Assembly: GCA_050633705.1 (NCBI GenBank)
Contig: JBOEGZ010000015.1
Span: forward strand, 1 to 13,449
Direction of reading: 5' to 3'
Source of the DNA: JAJFHI01 sp050633705
Lineage (GTDB): Bacteria; Pseudomonadota; Alphaproteobacteria; Rhizobiales; Hyphomicrobiaceae
Length of the DNA stretch: 13,449 nucleotides
Shown here: piece after piece, positions 6,315 to 13,449 of the stretch
Layout of the letters: the number at the start of each line of letters is the position of its first letter
How positions within the stretch are numbered: position 1 is the stretch's first letter
Notes under the pieces: model-generated
Told to the model about the DNA's origin: nothing
What the model saw: the letters and a program-made list of their open reading frames with translations, nothing else
The model's database searches: none
Made by a program: the position numbers and the translations under genes

Positions 6315-9300
6315 ATGAACACTTTTATTGAAGCACTTCTGCGCCAACGACTCTTGATCATCGTGTTTGCGTTTGGCGTCGTCGCCGCGGGCCTCAATAG
6401 TTATCGCGATCTTCCCGTCGATGCGTTTCCTGACGTCTCGCCAACATTGGTCCAGGTTTTCACCGAAACAGAGGGATTGGCGCCCGAAGAAGTCGAGCGC
6501 TACGTAACGTACCCTGTGGAAGTCGCCATGAACGGTCTCCCGGGGCTTAAGAAAATTCGCTCGAATTCAAATTTCGGCTTGTCCGTCGTTAATGTCTACT
6601 TCGAAGATGGAACGGATATCTATTTTGCTCGTCAACTCATCGGCGAGCGCCTGCAGCTGGCACGTGGGGAAATTCCTGAGGGCTTCGGTGAACCGCAGAT
6701 GGGACCCATCACGACGGGACTTGGGTTGATTCTATTTTATTTTGTGGAAGATACGACGGGCAAACGTAGTCTTGAAGAGATGCGTGAGATCCAGGACTGG
6801 GTCATCAAGTTCAACCTGCAAACGGTTCCTGGTGTCACCGAGGTTCTCTCTCTGGGTGGTGAGGTGAAACAGTTCCAGGTTCAGGTCGATCCGCAGGCCT
6901 TGCTACGCTATGGACTGAGTGTAGGTGATGTTGTTGAAGCGGTAAAAGTCAACAATGGCAACGTTGGTGCGCAGTATATCGTCAAGAACTCCGAGCAATT
7001 CCTGGTGCGATCGATTGGGCTTGCTCGTGACATCCAAGATGTCGAAGATGTCGTACTAAAAGTCTCCGACGGCGTGCCGATAAAGGTTCGTGACGTAGCG
7101 TCCGTGGTGATCGGCGGCGAGGTTCGTCAGGGATTAGCGACATCGAACGGCGAGGGGGAGGTCGTCGCTGCTCTGGTTCTCAAGCTTATCGGCACTAACA
7201 CCAACAAGGTAATTGCTGATGTGAAAGCGCGCTTAGAGAAAATCAATGATGCGCTACCCGCGGGTGTTCGGGTAGTCCCCTATTACGACCAATCGAAACT
7301 CGTCGTTCGCAGTGTCACCACGGTTAACCAGGCGCTGATTCAAGGCGTAGGACTTGTCGTTATTGTACTTTTTGCGTTTATGGGTGGAATACGGCCAAGC
7401 CTGATTGTCGCGTTCGCGCTCCCGTTTTCCATCGCAGTTTCATTTATACTGATGCAGGCAGCCGGCCTATCCGCGAATTTGATGTCACTCGGCGGTATTG
7501 CGATCGCAATCGGTATGATGGTCGATGGTGCCATCGTTATTGTAGAGAACGTCGATCGTTTCATGCGCCAAGAACATCGCGCGCTCTCGAAACACCAAAT
7601 CGTAGCGCGCGCCTGTGCTCAAGTGATCAGGCCGACCGGTTTTGCGATCCTAATCATTATTGTTGTTTTTCTGCCGCTCTTTACGCTCCAGGGCGTGGAA
7701 GGAAAAATGTTTCGGCCATTGGCCATCACGGTATCATTAGCGATGTTCGGGTCACTTGTTTATGCCGTGCTGATTGCCCCTGTCTTTTCAGAGTTATTAA
7801 TGAGCCGGCCTTCCGTGTTGGTCGGCGACGAGAATCCAAAACTGAACTTTTCAGATCGTGTTGTTGCCGGGCTGTTGTGGCTTTACAAGCCTGTCCTTTG
7901 GCTGTTCATCAAGTTTAGGTTGCTTGCAGTTCTTCTTTCTGCAGGAATTCTCGCCATTGGCGTGATAATTTTTCCGCTACTTGGGTCCGAGTTCGTACCT
8001 CGGCTCAACGAAGGTGATCTGCTTATTCGTGTGACAATGGCGCCCTCAATCGCTCTGGAGGAGGCCCGTGAAGTTGTCCTGCGTTTCGAGCGACGCCTTG
8101 TAAGACAATTCCCTGAAGTCGAGAAAGTTGTTTCACGCGTCGGGCGTGGCGAGGTTGGAGCCCATTCCGACCCAGTCAACAATGCGGAAGCGTTTGTCGG
8201 ATTGAAACCGCAAGACACGTGGCCGACAAAGCGGTCGCCGGAAGAGCTTTTGGAGGCAATGAGTGAGGCGTTCGAAGATTTTCCCGGCGCGCAGTTCAAT
8301 TTCACGCAGCCGATCGCGGCCACACTTGATGAGCTCTTGACTGGAACTAAGGCCGAGCTGGCGGTCAAGGTCTTCGGCCCTGATCAAGATGTTCTCAATG
8401 ACAAAGCAGCCGAGATTGAGCGTGTGGTTCGCACGATCGAAGGCGCTGCGGACGTACAAAAGGATCAGGTGAGCGGCACACCACAGCTGCGCATCATCGT
8501 CGATCGGGATGTCATTTCTCGATATGGGCTAAATGTTGACGAAGTACAGACGTTGGTGCGCACCGCGATCGGCGGAGAATTTGCCGGACAGATTTTTGAA
8601 GGCATCAAACGTTTCAACTTGCTGGTGCGTTTCAAAAAAAATGACAGATCAACGCCTGAGGCAATTAAGGAACTCGTGATTCGTACATCGAGTGGTGTTT
8701 TGATTCCGTTACAGGAGGTAGCAAAGATCGATGAGATTGTAGGGCCTCGGCAAATTACCCGGGAAAAAAATCAACGCTTTATCACGATTCAGACGAATGT
8801 TCGCGGGCGAGATATCGGATCATTCGTTACTGACGGTCAAAAGCTCATTGCCGAGAACGTGATACTGCCGCCCGGGTATTTTGTCGAATGGGGCGGACAA
8901 TTCGAGTTGCAGCAAGAAGCCAATAAGCGACTTGCGTTCGTCGTGCCCATTACACTGGGGCTTGTTTTCCTTTTACTATTTATGAATTTTAGGTCGCTCA
9001 AGAGCTCTCTTCTGATCATGCTCAACATTCCTTTAGCGTTAGTGGGTGGAATTGTTGCGTTATGGTTGGCGGACCTCAATCTATCTGTTCCGGCCTCGGT
9101 TGGATTCATTGCACTGTTCGGCATTGCGCTAGGAAACGGCATGGTTCTTGTCACCTACTTGAACAGGCTGGTGGCCGAAGGAAGATCTGTTGATGACGCA
9201 AGCGCGGAAGGTGCGAGTATGCGCTTGCGCCCCGTCCTCATGACCGCGCTAACAACCGCGCTCGGGCTCATCCCTCTGCTTTACGCGACAGGTGCGGGAA

Positions 9301-9467
9301 GCGAGGTCCAAGCACCACTTGCAACTGTTGTTGTCGGCGGTCTTGTCAGCTCGACCATCCTAACGCTGCTTGTCATTCCAGCTGTCTACAAGTGGTTTGT
9401 GCCTGGACCAATTCAAGCGACCATATCGAACAACCAAAGTCAGGTGATCGAGGCACCTGCTGAGTGA
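6315..9467 (+). CDS. czcA: CzcA-type heavy-metal RND pump (HME family)
   Basis: This is the inner-membrane proton-driven pump of the CBA exporter, taking metal from periplasm or cytoplasm to the channel. It has 1050 residues, a normal length. The N-terminus MNTFIEALLRQRLLI leads into TM1 (about 11-27), then DLPVDAFPDVSP. The large periplasmic loop contains TVPGVTEVLSLGGEVKQFQV. TM2-6 lie about 330-475, and the second half mirrors this (LPPGYFVEWGGQFELQQEA, then TM8-12). The TM4 motif is AIGMMVDGAIVIVEN (398-412), with D404 and E411 conserved, but Ala sits at the position of CzcA D402. By my remembered alignment, the three copper-binding Met of CusA (573, 623, 672) are replaced here by Arg, Asn and Glu. 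This favours Zn/Cd/Co/Ni over Cu/Ag. ATG 6315, 14 bases after the czcB-type stop and preceded by GTGAG, is preferred over the in-frame TTG just before it. Confidence 0.95.
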   Translation: MNTFIEALLRQRLLIIVFAFGVVAAGLNSYRDLPVDAFPDVSPTLVQVFTETEGLAPEEVERYVTYPVEVAMNGLPGLKKIRSNSNFGLSVVNVYFEDGTDIYFARQLIGERLQLARGEIPEGFGEPQMGPITTGLGLILFYFVEDTTGKRSLEEMREIQDWVIKFNLQTVPGVTEVLSLGGEVKQFQVQVDPQALLRYGLSVGDVVEAVKVNNGNVGAQYIVKNSEQFLVRSIGLARDIQDVEDVVLKVSDGVPIKVRDVASVVIGGEVRQGLATSNGEGEVVAALVLKLIGTNTNKVIADVKARLEKINDALPAGVRVVPYYDQSKLVVRSVTTVNQALIQGVGLVVIVLFAFMGGIRPSLIVAFALPFSIAVSFILMQAAGLSANLMSLGGIAIAIGMMVDGAIVIVENVDRFMRQEHRALSKHQIVARACAQVIRPTGFAILIIIVVFLPLFTLQGVEGKMFRPLAITVSLAMFGSLVYAVLIAPVFSELLMSRPSVLVGDENPKLNFSDRVVAGLLWLYKPVLWLFIKFRLLAVLLSAGILAIGVIIFPLLGSEFVPRLNEGDLLIRVTMAPSIALEEAREVVLRFERRLVRQFPEVEKVVSRVGRGEVGAHSDPVNNAEAFVGLKPQDTWPTKRSPEELLEAMSEAFEDFPGAQFNFTQPIAATLDELLTGTKAELAVKVFGPDQDVLNDKAAEIERVVRTIEGAADVQKDQVSGTPQLRIIVDRDVISRYGLNVDEVQTLVRTAIGGEFAGQIFEGIKRFNLLVRFKKNDRSTPEAIKELVIRTSSGVLIPLQEVAKIDEIVGPRQITREKNQRFITIQTNVRGRDIGSFVTDGQKLIAENVILPPGYFVEWGGQFELQQEANKRLAFVVPITLGLVFLLLFMNFRSLKSSLLIMLNIPLALVGGIVALWLADLNLSVPASVGFIALFGIALGNGMVLVTYLNRLVAEGRSVDDASAEGASMRLRPVLMTALTTALGLIPLLYATGAGSEVQAPLATVVVGGLVSSTILTLLVIPAVYKWFVPGPIQATISNNQSQVIEAPAE

Positions 9468-9494
9468 TTTGGAACAGCCTAACGTAGGTATATC

Positions 9495-10226
9495 ATGATG
9501 GTTTATGTGAGGAAGTACCGGCGCACTGTCATACGAATAGGGGTGCCTTATTCTGCAAGCAAAGCCACACCAATTTGGTTGGCAGCTGTAACCATACCGT
9601 TATGTTTTCTCAACTTAACGGGATTCGAAATTCGGGCGGAGGCGCGCGCCAATGCTGCCCGCGACGAGCATGAAAATTGGAAGGGGTCAACAAAAGAACA
9701 TGTCGCCTTCCACAACAACAAGGGCGCGCGCCTCTATGACCGCGGCCACTATAGTGACGCCGTGCGGGAATTCTCAGCCGCAATTCGCGTCGGTACGGAT
9801 CTCTCGGGCGTCTACTACAATCGTGGGAACGCTTACTTTCGATTGAGGTCATTCAAGGCTGCCGTTGAGGATTACGGAGAAGCAGTGCGCCTAAACCCCC
9901 GGTTTGTTATGGCGCTGGCAAACCGCGGAAATTCACTTTCAGCTTTGGGACGGTTAGATGAAGCGTTGGCGGATTTCAATGCAGCCGCGGCTTTGGAGTC
10001 TAGCAATCCTTACGTCCTGTTCAATCGCGGCTATGTTTACGGTAAGCGAGGTGACTATCGTCTGGCAATTTCGGATTTTACAAAAGTGTTAGAGCTGGAC
10101 CCAAAGGACGTCAACGCTCTTGCGCTCCGCGCTGCTGCTTATAATGCGATTGGTGAAAATCAGAAGGCATCAGATGATATTAAAAAGGCAATTTCTCTCG
10201 ACCCAATGAACCCACGATTACGGTAA
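9495..10226 (+). CDS. Secreted or membrane-anchored TPR-repeat protein
   Basis: The product has 243 residues. A basic N-terminus (RKYRRTVIR) and a hydrophobic segment at about 26-43 (PIWLAAVTIPLCFLNLTGF) suggest a signal peptide or anchor facing the periplasm. After a short linker there are five contiguous 34-residue tetratricopeptide units starting near residues 71, 105, 139, 173 and 207. They carry the usual spacing of small and aromatic residues (NNKGARLYDRGHYSDAV, YYNRGNAYFRL, LANRGNSL, LFNRGYVYGKRGDY, LDPKDVNAL). TPR arrays bind partner proteins; the partner cannot be read from the sequence. It begins 27 bases after the pump stop on the same strand, so it may assist the exporter, but TPR proteins of this style are common and the link is inference. 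Two adjacent ATGs (9495, 9498) are possible starts. Confidence 0.85.
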   Translation: MMVYVRKYRRTVIRIGVPYSASKATPIWLAAVTIPLCFLNLTGFEIRAEARANAARDEHENWKGSTKEHVAFHNNKGARLYDRGHYSDAVREFSAAIRVGTDLSGVYYNRGNAYFRLRSFKAAVEDYGEAVRLNPRFVMALANRGNSLSALGRLDEALADFNAAAALESSNPYVLFNRGYVYGKRGDYRLAISDFTKVLELDPKDVNALALRAAAYNAIGENQKASDDIKKAISLDPMNPRLR

Positions 10227-10285
10227 ATATCCTGTCGTGTGGTTAGGTCAGTATTGGTTCCGCCTTGGCGGCAATTGCAGGTGCT

Positions 10286-10301
10286 AGGTAGGCAGCTACC
10301 T
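10286..10301. repeat. Small hairpin just before the ribosome site of the 10316 gene
   Basis: AGGTAG-gcag-CTACCT forms a 6-base stem with a 4-base loop, ending a few bases before the AAAGGAA ribosome site. No T-run follows, so it is unlikely to be a terminator. It may influence translation start, or it may be chance. Confidence 0.3.
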
Positions 10302-10315
10302 GGAAAGGAATCCCA

Positions 10316-10597
10316 ATGGGGCAAAAACTAATATCGATCGGGCTTTCAACGACTCTAGTTGGTTTGTTCGGTTTTGTGCCCCCTTGCGCGAATGCACAGG
10401 ACAACGATACCAGTACTCAGATCGTCGCTGTTCAAGTTCGAAAACAAGGATACCGATGCTCTGAACCACAGTCGTCGCAGAGACAGAAAGATGCAAGTTC
10501 ACAATACACGAATGTATGGTCGTTGACGTGTAAAGAAGCAAAATATCGGGTTACAATACGGCCAAATAGGGCTGCGCTGATCGAAGTCATCGAGTGA
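10316..10597 (+). CDS. Small secreted protein with a Cys pair, unknown function
   Basis: The 93-residue product has a signal peptide ending PPCANA (about residue 27). The mature part of about 66 residues has two Cys, in KQGYRCSEP (C48) and WSLTCKEAKYRV (C72), which could form a disulfide. It ends in a short basic/hydrophobic stretch (IRPNRAALIEVIE). I recall uncharacterised alphaproteobacterial secreted proteins with the pattern QGYxC...W.L.C..A.YRV; this is a memory match only. AAAGGAA precedes the ATG. It lies between the TPR and CDF genes on the same strand. No metal-binding signature is evident. Confidence 0.65.
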   Translation: MGQKLISIGLSTTLVGLFGFVPPCANAQDNDTSTQIVAVQVRKQGYRCSEPQSSQRQKDASSQYTNVWSLTCKEAKYRVTIRPNRAALIEVIE

Positions 10598-10598
10598 C

Positions 10599-10628
10599 GC
10601 GGACCATCACTATAGGCGATGGGACCGC
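10599..10628. terminator. Possible hairpin after the 10316 gene
   Basis: GCGG-a-CCATC, a 9-base loop, then GATGG-ga-CCGC form a nine-pair stem with a small internal bulge, starting 2 bases after the stop codon. No T-run follows, so a classical intrinsic terminator is doubtful. It might stabilise the transcript end or weaken readthrough into the CDF gene. Confidence 0.3.
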
Positions 10629-10722
10629 AGATCAAAGACTGGCAACGTAAGTTTGTATTTCTAGCAAAACCGGGTGCAGGCGACGTCATTGCGTGTCTGG
10701 CTCAGTTCATGAGGTCCCATTG

Positions 10723-11634
10723 ATGGCTGCTCACAAGCATAATCACATCGATCCTCTTTCGGGCGACTCGCGTGTTGCCTGGGCCATTGCCGTTAATATG
10801 GTTTTGACGGTAGCGCAGGTCGTCGGCGGAGTAATGGCAGGAAGTTTGGCGCTTATTGCGGACGCGCTTCACAATTTTTCCGATGCTGTCGCGCTCATCA
10901 TTGCATTCGGTGCTCGAAAGATATCCCGGCGCGCCCAAAGTGCATCGATGACGTTCGGTTACGGACGCATAGAGATTGTGGCGGCTCTCATAAATTACAC
11001 GACGCTTATCGTCATTGGTCTGTATCTGGTCTATGAGGCCGTGGTACGCTTCATTGAGCCACAAGGCGTCGACGGCTGGCTCGTCGTTATCATTGCCGTG
11101 ATCGCACTCCTCGTCGATACGATAACCGCCATCCTAACCTACGACCTTTCTAAATCCAGCATGAATATTCGAGCCGCATTCCTTCACAACGTTGCCGATG
11201 CGCTTGGATCTGTTGCCGTTATTGTAGCTGGCACGCTGATTCTCATTTACGATTGGCGACTCGTCGATCCGTTGGTGACGTTGCTCATTGCCGGTTACGT
11301 GCTGTGGCAGTCCTTTTCTGAAATAGGTCCGGTCATTCGCATTTTGATGCTTGGCAGTCCTCCAGACATTCACACGGAGGCTGTCATTGAACGAGTAAAA
11401 TCCGTCGATGGCGTCGATGGCATTCACCATGCTCACCTCTGGCAGATGGATGAAAATCGCAATGCTGTCGATGCCCACATTATAATTTCAGCAGGTGCGT
11501 GGCATCAGGCCGACTCTATCAAGAGTGCCGTCAAGACCCTGCTTCGCGACGAATTCGGAATTTGCCACTCAACGCTTGAATTAGAGTGCACGCTCCATGC
11601 GTGTCCAGCGGCACAAACCTACGGTTGCGATTGA
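10723..11634 (+). CDS. czcD: Cation diffusion facilitator, CzcD/ZitB-type zinc exporter
   Basis: This is an inner-membrane antiporter that moves Zn2+ (often also Cd2+ or Co2+) from cytoplasm to periplasm in exchange for protons. It has 303 residues, normal for the family. The N-terminal HKHNH stretch is typical. Six TM segments occupy about 18-205. The transport site is complete: H50/D54 in TM2 (ADALHNFSDAV) and H155/D159 in TM5 (AAFLHNVADALGSV), the HD-HD set associated with Zn. The cytoplasmic domain begins near 210 with VDGIHHAHLWQMDENRNAVDAH and ends HSTLELEC, as in CzcD. The last 25 residues hold four Cys (GICHSTLELECTLHACPAAQTYGCD). ATG 10723, with GAGG 8 bases upstream, is preferred over an in-frame GTG at 10693. 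It probably loads the periplasm with the metal that the CBA pump then expels. Confidence 0.93.
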   Translation: MAAHKHNHIDPLSGDSRVAWAIAVNMVLTVAQVVGGVMAGSLALIADALHNFSDAVALIIAFGARKISRRAQSASMTFGYGRIEIVAALINYTTLIVIGLYLVYEAVVRFIEPQGVDGWLVVIIAVIALLVDTITAILTYDLSKSSMNIRAAFLHNVADALGSVAVIVAGTLILIYDWRLVDPLVTLLIAGYVLWQSFSEIGPVIRILMLGSPPDIHTEAVIERVKSVDGVDGIHHAHLWQMDENRNAVDAHIIISAGAWHQADSIKSAVKTLLRDEFGICHSTLELECTLHACPAAQTYGCD

Positions 11635-11641
11635 CGCGGGC

Positions 11642-11986
11642 CTAATCGCCAAGCAGCCGACGGCGCTCCTCAAACTCATCCTTTTCGATCTCACCGCGCG
11701 CGTATCGTTCTTTGAGAATATCCAGGGGCGTCTTCGACATCGGAACATGCGGCGGCAAACCGTGGCTTTGTCCACCCAGCCACCGCACTAACGTGACTAC
11801 CGCGAAAAACGCCAAAGCAAAGAACGCGATCATCATGATCGGCCCGAAAAACCATCCATGCCAGCCATACCATTGATGTGGCATTGGATACTGCGGGGTT
11901 TGCTGAGCGAGAACGATCATTGGAGTTACAAGAGATGCGGCCGATACTGCCGCGAACAATACTAGTTGGGACAATTGGTGCTTCAT
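11642..11986 (-). CDS. Small membrane protein with C-terminal SHOCT motif
   Basis: The 114-residue product begins MKHQLSQLVLFAAVSAASLV and has a signal peptide with a likely cut after IVLA (about residue 27). A short Trp/His-rich segment follows (HQWYGWHGWFFGP, 37-49), then one TM helix (about 49-69). The C-terminus is a SHOCT motif (about 87-112: PLDILKERYARGEIEKDEFEERRRLL). SHOCT segments are short oligomerisation-type modules found at protein ends; the specific role here is unknown. A good GAGG ribosome site precedes the ATG at 11986. The stop lies 7 bases from the stop of the convergent CDF gene, with no clear shared terminator. Such proteins often accompany copper or other metal resistance clusters; this is general recollection. 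Confidence 0.85.
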   Translation of the reverse strand: MKHQLSQLVLFAAVSAASLVTPMIVLAQQTPQYPMPHQWYGWHGWFFGPIMMIAFFALAFFAVVTLVRWLGGQSHGLPPHVPMSKTPLDILKERYARGEIEKDEFEERRRLLGD

Positions 11987-12013
11987 TTTACTACCTCGTA
12001 TGCATTCACACTA

Positions 12014-12374
12014 TCATTCTAACGTTGCTGGGGTAGGAAATCGCGAGTGCATGAATGCGATGACCTTCCAAATCTTATCATCGGTCAGTATGTCCTTGAA
12101 CACTGGCATAGCACTAGCGACAGGCGTGCCATGTGCCGCGATCGTCCAGAGGAGGTAGGGATCGCTGTACATAGGCGTCCCCTTCATATGAGCGATGTTC
12201 GCCGTCGATTATCCATACATCGTCCACGGTCCTATCCCAGCTTTTCCAGTCCGCCAGCCCTTTGGTGGTCTGAGATGGAAACGAAGTCCCTGCACTCTCA
12301 CCAATAAGGAACACGACCAACGTCGTTGCATGGAAGCCGATCTGTCCTTTGCAGATTTTCATTCGGAACCCCAT
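12014..12374 (-). pseudogene. Degraded c-type cytochrome gene
   Basis: The 5' part reads MGFRMKICKGQIGFHATTLV..., a signal-peptide-like start open to 12114. The 3' part lies in a different frame and reads MYSDPYLLWTIAAHGTPVAS, then AMPVFKDILTDDKIWKVIAF and MHSRFPTPATLE to the TGA at 12014-12016. That is the typical C-terminal half of a class I cytochrome c, with the axial Met in AMPVF. The frames differ, a TAA (12209-12211) blocks the 3' frame upstream, and no CxxCH haem motif exists in any frame of this stretch. The gene is therefore frameshifted and shortened. It begins 4 bases after the lspA stop, so it was probably once cotranscribed with lspA. Confidence 0.7.
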
Positions 12375-12378
12375 AACA

Positions 12379-12861
12379 TCAGAGACGACCTTGACTGGAG
12401 TGCGGTTGCTTGCCCGTGCCGATTGTGTCGAGAATCAGTAGGCCAACTCCAAATACGATTGCTACATCAGCAAAGTTGAATGCCGGCCAGTGGTATTGAG
12501 CGAAGTGGAAATCTAGAAAATCTGTGACAGCCCCGTGGCGCACCCGATCGATTATGTTGCCGAGCGCGCCACCAATAATTAGCCCGAGGGCCACGGCCAA
12601 TAGTGTGCTTTGCGACCGCCACAGCCAAACTGAGAGCACCACGACCATCACACCGCCGAGCACCGCGAGCGTCCACCACGGCGCGACGCCGCCGAGGATG
12701 CCGAAGCTAATGCCGTCATTGCGAATGACATCGAGCTTCAGGACAGGAAGAATATCAATGCCGTCGCGCACAGCGGGTACGCTAAGCGCTATCGCCTTGC
12801 TCCCTTGATCGAGGAGCAGGGCCGCAGCTATGTAGCGGAAACCAGTGATGCGATGGGTCAT
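12379..12861 (-). CDS. lspA: Signal peptidase II (prolipoprotein signal peptidase)
   Basis: This inner-membrane aspartic protease cleaves the signal peptide from diacylglyceryl-modified prolipoproteins just before the lipobox Cys. The product is complete at 160 residues. Conserved blocks are LLLDQGSK (15-22), RNDGISFGIL (47-56), GGALGNIIDRVRHGAVTDFLDF (97-118) and PAFNFADVAI (126-135). By comparison with characterised enzymes the catalytic pair is D114 and D132. Four TM helices are visible. Its ATG overlaps the stop of the upstream CDF gene (ATGA), so the two are translationally coupled. The neighbourhood suggests a metal-locus paralogue of the housekeeping enzyme, as in pbr-type lead resistance where an lspA-like gene is present. 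It could process the CzcC-type lipoprotein, which is speculation. Confidence 0.95.
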   Translation of the reverse strand: MTHRITGFRYIAAALLLDQGSKAIALSVPAVRDGIDILPVLKLDVIRNDGISFGILGGVAPWWTLAVLGGVMVVVLSVWLWRSQSTLLAVALGLIIGGALGNIIDRVRHGAVTDFLDFHFAQYHWPAFNFADVAIVFGVGLLILDTIGTGKQPHSSQGRL

Positions 12862-13449
12862 GCTGCTACCCGGAGATCGGCGCGGGCGTCGCTAATAATG
12901 ATCCAGGACGATTGCAGAAAGAGGCCGGCAATGATGGCTGCGACGATGAGGTCGGGCCATGCGGTTCCCGTCCACGCGACAAGGCCGGCTGCAACGACAA
13001 CGGCAACGTTTCCGATGGCGTCATTGCGTGAGAACAACCACACGGCCCGAACGTTCGCGTCGCCCGTGCGATGCGGCAGCAAGGCGACAGCCGCCAGTAT
13101 ATTGACAACAAGCGCAATCGCGCCGAGCACACCCATCAGTTCGGCTTCGGGCTGGTTTACGACGATCACGCGGTATCCAGTGCTGATCAGAACCCCAATA
13201 CCAAGCGCGCCAAGAAACAGACCTTGGATTAGCGCAGAGCGGGCGCGCGAGGCCAAACTCCAGCCAATAGCTAGGACACCCAGAAATGTTATCAGGCCGT
13301 CGCCGAGAAAGTCCAAAGCATCGGCTTTCAGGGCCTGAGAACCAGCAATGAAACCACCAACAATCTCAATGATGCCATAGCCGACATTGAGTAGGATCAC
13401 GATCCAAAGAGCGCGTCTGTACTGCGGCGTAACATGGCTTTGGCGGTCG
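12858..13449 (-). CDS. Short CDF-like cation transporter, lacks C-terminal domain (5' end outside window)
   Basis: The frame is open from the right edge (HVTPQYRRALWIVILLN...) to the TGA at 12858-12860, giving 196 visible residues. The true start is just outside the window. Six TM segments fit the cation-efflux (PF01545-like) fold. TM2 has ADALDFLGDGLITF, a D-x3-D in place of the usual H/D-x3-D. TM5 has FSRNDAIGNVAVV, with Asp and Asn in place of H-x3-D. The protein stops soon after TM6 (SSWIIISDARADLRVAA), so the cytoplasmic C-terminal domain of classical CDFs is absent. I recall that short CDF-like genes of this kind are often paired with lspA downstream of a MerR-type regulator. It overlaps lspA by 4 bases. 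The substrate is probably a divalent metal, but the altered site means this cannot be assigned. Confidence 0.88.
   Translation of the reverse strand, partial: DRQSHVTPQYRRALWIVILLNVGYGIIEIVGGFIAGSQALKADALDFLGDGLITFLGVLAIGWSLASRARSALIQGLFLGALGIGVLISTGYRVIVVNQPEAELMGVLGAIALVVNILAAVALLPHRTGDANVRAVWLFSRNDAIGNVAVVVAAGLVAWTGTAWPDLIVAAIIAGLFLQSSWIIISDARADLRVAA

Noticed and set aside
6315..9467. CusA (copper/silver) assignment for the RND pump
   Set aside because: By remembered alignment, the three Met residues that coordinate Cu(I)/Ag(I) in CusA are replaced, so a divalent-cation pump is more likely.
12047..12479. Plus-strand frames across the cytochrome remnant and the lspA end
   Set aside because: The minus strand carries recognisable cytochrome c and LspA sequence; the plus frames show no motif or ribosome site.

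Overview
The window carries a heavy-metal efflux locus. It probably comes from an alphaproteobacterium, perhaps a Hyphomicrobiales member. This assignment is an inference from the protein style, moderate GC and the gene neighbourhood; no rRNA or other marker is present. The left edge is the 5' two thirds of an IS1182-family transposase on the minus strand, so the locus sits next to a mobile element. From about 1.1 to 11.6 kb every gene is on the plus strand. From 11.6 kb to the right edge every gene is on the minus strand.

Plus-strand block. Three small secreted proteins of unknown function (1128-1529, His-rich; 1739-2023, Cys/His-containing; 2295-2777, Cys/His motif) precede a complete CBA-type heavy-metal RND exporter. 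The exporter consists of an outer-membrane lipoprotein channel (CzcC type, 2845-4227), a small secreted His-rich protein (4255-4605), a periplasmic adaptor with a large His-rich insertion (CzcB type, 4729-6300) and an inner-membrane RND pump (CzcA type, 6315-9467). A five-repeat TPR protein, a small secreted protein with two conserved-looking cysteines, and a CDF family zinc-type exporter (10723-11634) follow. The likely working model is that the CDF protein moves metal from cytoplasm to periplasm, His-rich proteins hold it there, and the tripartite pump expels it from the cell. The pump's transmembrane motif and the absence of the CusA copper methionines point to a divalent cation (Zn, Cd, Co or Ni) rather than Cu/Ag.

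Minus-strand block. Reading from the right edge leftward, there is a short CDF family transporter without a C-terminal domain (its 5' end lies outside the window). It overlaps by 4 bp a complete signal peptidase II gene (lspA), which is followed at once by a broken c-type cytochrome gene and then by a small membrane protein with a C-terminal SHOCT motif. A CDF plus lspA pair next to metal genes recalls lead/zinc resistance loci of the pbr type. No metal-sensing regulator is visible in the window, and the regulator probably lies outside it.

The most interesting material is the set of uncharacterised small secreted His/Cys proteins around the exporter, the shared His-rich module in two neighbouring genes, the atypical RND metal-path motif, and the decaying cytochrome gene.
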